Source of the DNA: JAKORR01 sp964608495
GTDB lineage: Bacteria; Armatimonadota; Zipacnadia; Zipacnadales; FEN-943
Direction: 5' to 3'
Length of the DNA stretch: 10,424 nucleotides
Assembly (NCBI GenBank): GCA_964608495.1
Contig: CAZSOQ010000190.1
Coordinates: 1 to 10,424 of the forward strand
Shown here: piece by piece, positions 8,001 through 10,424 of the stretch
How the letters are laid out: every line of letters starts with the position of its first letter
How positions within the stretch are numbered: position 1 is the stretch's first letter
Position numbers and translations under genes: made by a program
The notes under the pieces: model-generated
Seen by the model: the letters and a program-made list of their open reading frames with translations, nothing else
What the model was told of the DNA's origin: nothing
Database searches by the model: none

Positions 8001-8675
8001 CTCGAAGTAGCGGAGGGATTCGATCTCGTCGGCGAGGAACTCGAGACGGACGGGATAGAGACAAGTGGGGGGGAAGAGATCAACAATGCCGCCCCTGGCG
8101 GCCATCTGTCCCGGGGCCTCGACCAGGGGGACGCGCTGGTAGCCAAGGGCGACGAGGATTCGGAGCAACTCGTCGCGGTCGCGCTGCTCGCCGCGGCGCA
8201 GCTCGACGCGGGCCGCGGCCCAGACCTCGCGGGGAGCGGTGAGGTGCTGTACGGCCTGGACGGGCGCGACGACGAGAGTGGGCCGACCGGAGGCGAGGCG
8301 GTCGAGCACGCGCAGGCGCTGGGTGACCTCGTCCACCTGGGGGAGGACGCCATCATAGAGAGCGCCGGCGACCTCGGGGTAGAAAAGCACGGCGAGGGGC
8401 TCGCTGGCGAGGGGCTCGCGATGGGGCCCGCCATCGGGGCCGCCGGCAAAGAGGTCGGAGGCGTCGTCCACGAGGGAGCGGGCGCGCTCGGGGCCGTAGG
8501 TAAGGACAAGGGCGGAGCGGCCGGGCTCGAGGCAGAGGTTGGAGACGACGAAGCTGCGGCCGGCACCGACGCCGCGGACCAATAGAGGTCCGCCGCCTGC
8601 GGCGGCTCTCTCGATGGCCAGCAGGGCGTCGTGGTCTCCGGCCAGATTCCGTAAGGCTCTAGCAAGGCAAGGCAA
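5019..8675 (-). CDS. mfd: Transcription-repair coupling factor Mfd
   Basis: This 1218-residue cytoplasmic DNA translocase releases RNA polymerase stalled at lesions and recruits UvrA for nucleotide excision repair. The N-terminal UvrB-like region has the expected degenerate P-loop (around GVGAGRS) and a UvrA-contact module. The CarD-like RNA-polymerase interaction domain begins near residue 520 (EGDYVVHIHHGIG). The RecG-like motor shows Walker A GDVGFGKT at 676-683, TATPIPRTL near 802, a CTTIVENGLD block, and QLRGRVGRS near 945. IRGAGDILGAEQSG and a C-terminal TRCF domain complete the protein. Mfd is usually 1150-1200 residues. Walker B reads DDEQ at 777-780, where relatives have DEEQ or DEEH. 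The start is TTG, preferred because GGAG lies seven bases upstream. A terminator-like hairpin separates mfd from the kinase gene, while ricT follows closely. The C-terminal codons run through a GGCC repeat and encode an Ala/Arg/Pro tail. Confidence 0.97.
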   Translation of the reverse strand: MPCLARALRNLAGDHDALLAIERAAAGGGPLLVRGVGAGRSFVVSNLCLEPGRSALVLTYGPERARSLVDDASDLFAGGPDGGPHREPLASEPLAVLFYPEVAGALYDGVLPQVDEVTQRLRVLDRLASGRPTLVVAPVQAVQHLTAPREVWAAARVELRRGEQRDRDELLRILVALGYQRVPLVEAPGQMAARGGIVDLFPPTCLYPVRLEFLADEIESLRYFEPGSQRSTADLDNLAVPPAGEVLLTREWVDRALPSIRTAFRRELDRLVDAEKTREAERLRDRMKSDVEALEALRPTPDLLHYVAYLYPQLNTVLDYLPDDAALIVDEPARVQQAGEQFAEDLARAEQAAVKLGTHLRLPQSACLTFEALVAKYLRQRSWRRRTVHLSMIRSEVPWEPLLDQVELSTPPPDSFGGRMDLLVEGVAKWCREGRTVVVCTRQTEDTLEALRARGLDRAQLLPDPSQVERGCVHVARGELSAGFALPSAGLVVLTSREIFGWQRIRRGEDLAYKPGFSITSLRELSEGDYVVHIHHGIGIYRGMVRERIDGLEREYLLIEYAEADRVYVPVTQLDRIQKYIGADSKPPTVHSLHGKRWDRQKRHARRSALLLAQELLTLYRAREESSGYCFHTDSPWFNELEASFRYEETPDQLRAIEDIKADMAGDRPADRLVCGDVGFGKTEVAIRASFIAVLNGKQVAVLVPTTVLAEQHYHTFTERLAPYPVRVEMLSRFRTKAEQRRVLDGLRDGSVDIVIGTHRLLVSDVRFRDLGLVVVDDEQRFGVAQKEKLKKLRHTVDVITLTATPIPRTLNMALSGIRDITVINDPPRGRLPVRTYVRERDDDLIREAIRRELARGGQVYFLHNRVRSIEHVAAHLQRLVPEARIAIGHGQMDEADLEHVMMAFYGQEIDVLVCTTIVENGLDVANANTMIVDDADRLGLAQLYQLRGRVGRSDQQAYAYLLYRYPEHLTEDAERRLRTIEEFADLGSGLKVALRDLEIRGAGDILGAEQSGQLAAVGLDLFCEMLADSVKALSGDLAYLGDRHASIDLPIAAVIPSEYIPEDHQRIAAYRRLGDAQSAEEIDHILEELRDRYGKVPTLVHNLARLAKLRVLCWQAGATELAWRDGKVTLLLDDRAKLRPRECHLLIGLYRPVRRKGTDLGGNRLPQFTATEHEVSFAADRRDSDAMLSAVEDVLGRLVDRIRERSRAAGRPAAQPA
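5034..5049. repeat. Short perfect (GGCC)4 tandem repeat at the mfd 3' end
   Basis: Four head-to-tail GGCC units lie inside the last mfd codons and encode part of the Ala/Gly/Arg/Pro tail. The tract is self-complementary and sits about 90 bases from the assembly gap. No function is claimed. Confidence 0.7.
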
Positions 8676-8682
8676 CTCGGAT

Positions 8683-8688
8683 CTCCGC
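8683..8688 (-). promoter_or_regulatory. Ribosome binding site supporting the TTG start of mfd
   Basis: The minus strand reads GCGGAG, seven bases before TTG at 8675. This start gives a normal-length Mfd N-terminus. Confidence 0.55.
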
Positions 8689-8710
8689 GCCCTGGTGCGG
8701 GCGCCCGGCT

Positions 8711-8751
8711 ATCAAAACCACCCTAGCCCGAGATCGGCTCGGGCGGGTGGT
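8711..8751 (-). terminator. Rho-independent terminator after the ROK kinase gene
   Basis: The minus strand can fold into a 14-base-pair, GC-rich stem. An outer ACCACCC/GGGTGGT arm pair (8745-8751 with 8717-8723) and an inner GCCCGAG/CTCGGGC pair (8738-8744 with 8726-8732) enclose a five-base loop, with a two-base TA bulge between the arms. The stem runs directly into TTTTGAT, a short T-run suited to intrinsic termination. It lies about 45 bases after the kinase stop and ends 35 bases before the mfd start, so it probably separates two transcription units or attenuates entry into mfd. I see no convincing sigma-70-type promoter for mfd in the small space left. Confidence 0.75.
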
Positions 8752-8796
8752 CCAGCCCCGGATTCTTTCGCGGCAACCACGGATTCAGGAACCAGT

Positions 8797-9774
8797 TTAC
8801 CCGTTGTGGAGCCGCTCCCACACTAGCTGAGCCGCGCCATAGAGGCCCGCGTCGTTGCCGAGCTGGGCCGGCACGATGTTGCTGGGATGGAACTTGCCGC
8901 GGCTGATCTGGCTGCGGGCGGCGACGGTCCGTCGGATGGGCCCGAAGAGGACGTCACCGGCGGCGGCGATGCCACCGCCGAGGACGACAAGGTCCGGGTC
9001 CACGAAGACGATGCCGGTGCAGATTCCTAGGCCGATCCACTCGCCGACCTGGGCCATGACCTCGAGGGCGAGGTCGTCGCCCTGCTGGGCGGCCGCGGCA
9101 ATCATCCTGGGGTCTATTCGCTTCAGGTCGCCCTCGCAGAGGGTGAGAAGGAGGGTCTCGCGGCCGGATTGGATCTTGCTGATGGCCAGGTTGATGATGG
9201 GAGTGCGGCCGGCGAGGGCCTCGAGGCAGCCGTGGTTGCCGCAGCCGCAGGGGGGGCCGTCAGCTTTGACGATGGTGTGACCTATCTCGCCGATGAGCTG
9301 CCTGGGTCCGCGGATGACCCTGTTGTCGAGGGCGACGCCGCCGCCGATGCCGGTGCCCAGGGTGAGCAGGAGCATGTTGTGAGCTTCGCGGCCGGCGCCC
9401 CAGCGGAGCTCGGCCAGAGTCGCGCAGAAGGCGTCATTGGCCAGGAAGACGGGCATCTCGAGCAGCTCGGAGAGGATCGGGCCGGCGTCGGTGCCGTCGA
9501 GGGCGGGAAGATTGGGGCAGATGGAGATGCGGCCCGTCTCGGGGTCCACGACGCCCGGTATGCCGATGCCCAGACCGACGGCCTCGCCCGGGGTGGCTTG
9601 GGCGGCTTCCCGAGTGCGTGCCGCAAGCTGGTTGAGGATCAGGCCGGGGTCGTCGGTCCTGGGGGTCTTGTAGGAGGCGCTGTGGAGCAGCGTGCCATCG
9701 GCATCCAGGGCGCCGGCGGCGAAGGTCGTGCCGCCGAGGTCTACCCCCAGAGCTATCCTCTTGTCACTGGGCAT
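8797..9774 (-). CDS. ROK-family sugar kinase, probable glucokinase
   Basis: The product has 325 residues, a normal length for a ROK kinase. The N-terminal phosphate loop reads DLGGTT at 12-17. The family block GIGIPGVVDPETG follows at 69-81, then the ND pair at 113-114, whose aspartate is the expected catalytic base. LTLGTGIGGG lies at 137-146. The zinc-site signature comprises EIGH (163-166) and CGCGNHGCLE with Cys176, Cys178 and Cys183. There is no N-terminal helix-turn-helix, so it is a kinase and not a ROK repressor. It probably phosphorylates glucose with ATP in the cytoplasm, but related hexose or N-acetylhexosamine kinases share these motifs and specificity is not settled. The ATG has GAGAGGA nine bases upstream. 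The gene lies 98 bases after ssb and is followed by a strong terminator, so it ends its transcription unit. Confidence 0.92.
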   Translation of the reverse strand: MPSDKRIALGVDLGGTTFAAGALDADGTLLHSASYKTPRTDDPGLILNQLAARTREAAQATPGEAVGLGIGIPGVVDPETGRISICPNLPALDGTDAGPILSELLEMPVFLANDAFCATLAELRWGAGREAHNMLLLTLGTGIGGGVALDNRVIRGPRQLIGEIGHTIVKADGPPCGCGNHGCLEALAGRTPIINLAISKIQSGRETLLLTLCEGDLKRIDPRMIAAAAQQGDDLALEVMAQVGEWIGLGICTGIVFVDPDLVVLGGGIAAAGDVLFGPIRRTVAARSQISRGKFHPSNIVPAQLGNDAGLYGAAQLVWERLHNG

Positions 9775-9783
9775 CGCGGACTA

Positions 9784-9790
9784 TCCTCTC
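9784..9790 (-). promoter_or_regulatory. Ribosome binding site of the ROK kinase
   Basis: The minus strand reads GAGAGGA, nine bases before the ATG at 9774, supporting that start. Confidence 0.5.
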
Positions 9791-9872
9791 TGGTGCGGCG
9801 AGAACGCGGGCACCCGGGGCGCGGGCAGCCGGGCAGGCCGTCCAGTGCCGGTGCCGGCCCCGGGGCGCCGGT

Positions 9873-10307
9873 TCAGAGATCGCCGAAGATGTCGTCGTCG
9901 GCGGGCTCGACGTCGTCGGCCGGAGGTGGCTCACCGCCTCCGGCGGCAGCAGCGGCGGCCGGCGCCTGGGAGCGGCGTCGCTCGGCGTCAGCGCGGGATT
10001 CGAGGAACTCCACGCGCTGAGCGATGATCTCGACGGACTCCCGCCGCTGGCCGTCCTGGGCTTCCCACTGGCGGGCGCTGACGTGGCCCATGACGGCGAC
10101 CTGGGAGCCCTTGTCGAGGAACTGGCCGATGATCTCGGCCTGGCGTCCGAAGGCGACGATGGTGAGGAAGTCGGCGCCGCGCTCCTGTCCTTCGCCGCGC
10201 GGCGGCTTGTCAACGGCCAAGCGGAATCGCGCCACGGGCGTGCCCGACTGGGTATAGCGCATGTCGGGATCGGTTGCCAACCGGCCTACCAGTGTGCAGA
10301 CGTTCAA
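9873..10307 (-). CDS. ssb: Single-stranded DNA-binding protein
   Basis: This 144-residue protein coats single-stranded DNA during replication, recombination and repair. The OB fold covers about residues 1-105. It opens MNVCTLVGRLATDPDMRYT, the usual SSB N-terminus, and contains ADFLTIVAFGRQAE and GSQVAVMGHVSARQW. An Ala/Gly/Pro-rich linker leads to an acidic end. The tip reads DDDIFGDL, not the common DDDIPF peptide that partner proteins bind, so Phe is not terminal and the Pro is missing. The start is TTG at 10307, chosen because GGGAGGTG lies seven bases upstream and the OB fold begins at once. An ATG 16 codons further upstream would place this ribosome site inside the coding region and add unconserved residues. 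The gene follows the acidic-tailed gene by 75 bases and precedes the ROK kinase. Confidence 0.95.
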   Translation of the reverse strand: MNVCTLVGRLATDPDMRYTQSGTPVARFRLAVDKPPRGEGQERGADFLTIVAFGRQAEIIGQFLDKGSQVAVMGHVSARQWEAQDGQRRESVEIIAQRVEFLESRADAERRRSQAPAAAAAAGGGEPPPADDVEPADDDIFGDL

Positions 10308-10314
10308 GAGTCCA

Positions 10315-10322
10315 CACCTCCC
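10315..10322 (-). promoter_or_regulatory. Near-consensus Shine-Dalgarno deciding the ssb start
   Basis: The minus strand reads GGGAGGTG with a seven-base spacer to TTG at 10307. It is the best ribosome site in the window and argues against the longer ATG reading from 10355. Confidence 0.75.
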
Positions 10323-10382
10323 AGGCGACCCGCGGCGGAGAGAGCCGAAGGTCACCGTCGCTGTGCGAGCGCGTCGGCGCCG

Positions 10383-10424
10383 CTAGTCCTCGTCCTCGTC
10401 GTCCGCGTCGTCGTCCGCGTCGTC
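10383..10424 (-). CDS. C-terminal end of a protein with an all-acidic tail, possibly ribosomal protein S6
   Basis: Only the last 13 codons and a TAG stop are in the window. They encode Asp, Glu and Ala only (DDADDDADDEDED), with GAC and GCG codons making a small internal repeat. The gene ends 75 bases before ssb on the same strand. In many bacteria rpsF lies directly upstream of ssb, and S6 proteins can carry acidic C-terminal extensions, so S6 is the best guess. This rests on gene order alone because no S6 fold is visible. The reading frame is supported by the stop codon and by the compositional consistency of the tail. Another acidic-tailed protein cannot be excluded. Confidence 0.45.
   Translation of the reverse strand, partial: DDADDDADDEDED

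Noticed and set aside
5769..8585. 938-codon open frame on the plus strand opposite mfd
   Set aside because: Same codon-bias artefact. Its composition is low complexity, and it is covered by an unmistakable Mfd on the other strand.
9775..9872. GC-rich stretch between ssb and the ROK kinase considered as a terminator
   Set aside because: It has short self-complementary GC patches but no extended stem followed by a T-run, so readthrough from ssb to the kinase is more likely.
9169..10020. 283-codon plus-strand open frame opposite the ROK kinase and ssb
   Set aside because: It spans two genuine minus-strand genes and their intergenic gap, with no family signature.
1..10424. Search for tRNA/rRNA genes, CRISPR arrays, insertion sequence ends, phage or toxin-antitoxin genes
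   Set aside because: No cloverleaf, spaced repeat array, transposase, integrase or terminal inverted repeats could be recognised on either strand. Nearly all sequence is accounted for by housekeeping genes.

Overview
This is a very GC-rich bacterial contig piece (about two-thirds G+C or more by eye, with nearly all third codon positions G or C) in which every recognisable gene lies on the minus strand. Read in the direction of transcription, from the right edge to the left, the order is: the end of a gene with an all-acidic tail (possibly rpsF), ssb, a ROK-family sugar kinase, mfd, a PSP1/RicT gene, two small FmdB-type zinc-ribbon genes, metG, and a membrane-anchored GAF/HD-GYP gene cut by the left edge. 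A run of ten Ns inside the 5' part of the PSP1/RicT gene marks an assembly gap. Together with the composition, this suggests a draft or metagenome-derived genome. The gene set does not fix the phylum. RicT and the PSP1-metG neighbourhood fit Firmicutes-like lineages and several high-GC phyla such as Armatimonadota or Chloroflexota, but this is inference only.

Right part (8797-10424): ssb follows the acidic-tailed gene by about 75 bases, uses a TTG start and has a near-perfect Shine-Dalgarno. The ROK kinase follows. A strong hairpin with a short T-run on the minus strand (8711-8751) ends this block just before mfd. Middle (5019-8675): a complete 1218-residue Mfd translocase, also TTG-started, whose Walker B motif reads DDEQ rather than the usual DEEQ/DEEH. 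Left part (1-4992): PSP1/RicT, two zinc ribbons, metG and the signalling protein are closely spaced. Ribosome sites overlap the preceding stop codon at 3678-3683 and lie inside the last codons of metG at 1107-1112, as expected for a co-transcribed unit.

Functionally this is mainly a housekeeping block: single-strand DNA protection, transcription-coupled repair, a predicted RNA-maturation factor and methionine tRNA charging, joined by a sugar kinase and a predicted cyclic-di-GMP phosphodiesterase. I find no CRISPR array, tRNA or rRNA gene, insertion sequence or phage gene, and no clear new multi-gene system. The points worth a second look are the Mfd Walker B substitution, the non-canonical SSB tip, the paired zinc-ribbon genes, the hidden RicT N-terminus, the metG/HD-GYP coupling and the acidic tail upstream of ssb. 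No stretch longer than about 125 bases lacks a gene.
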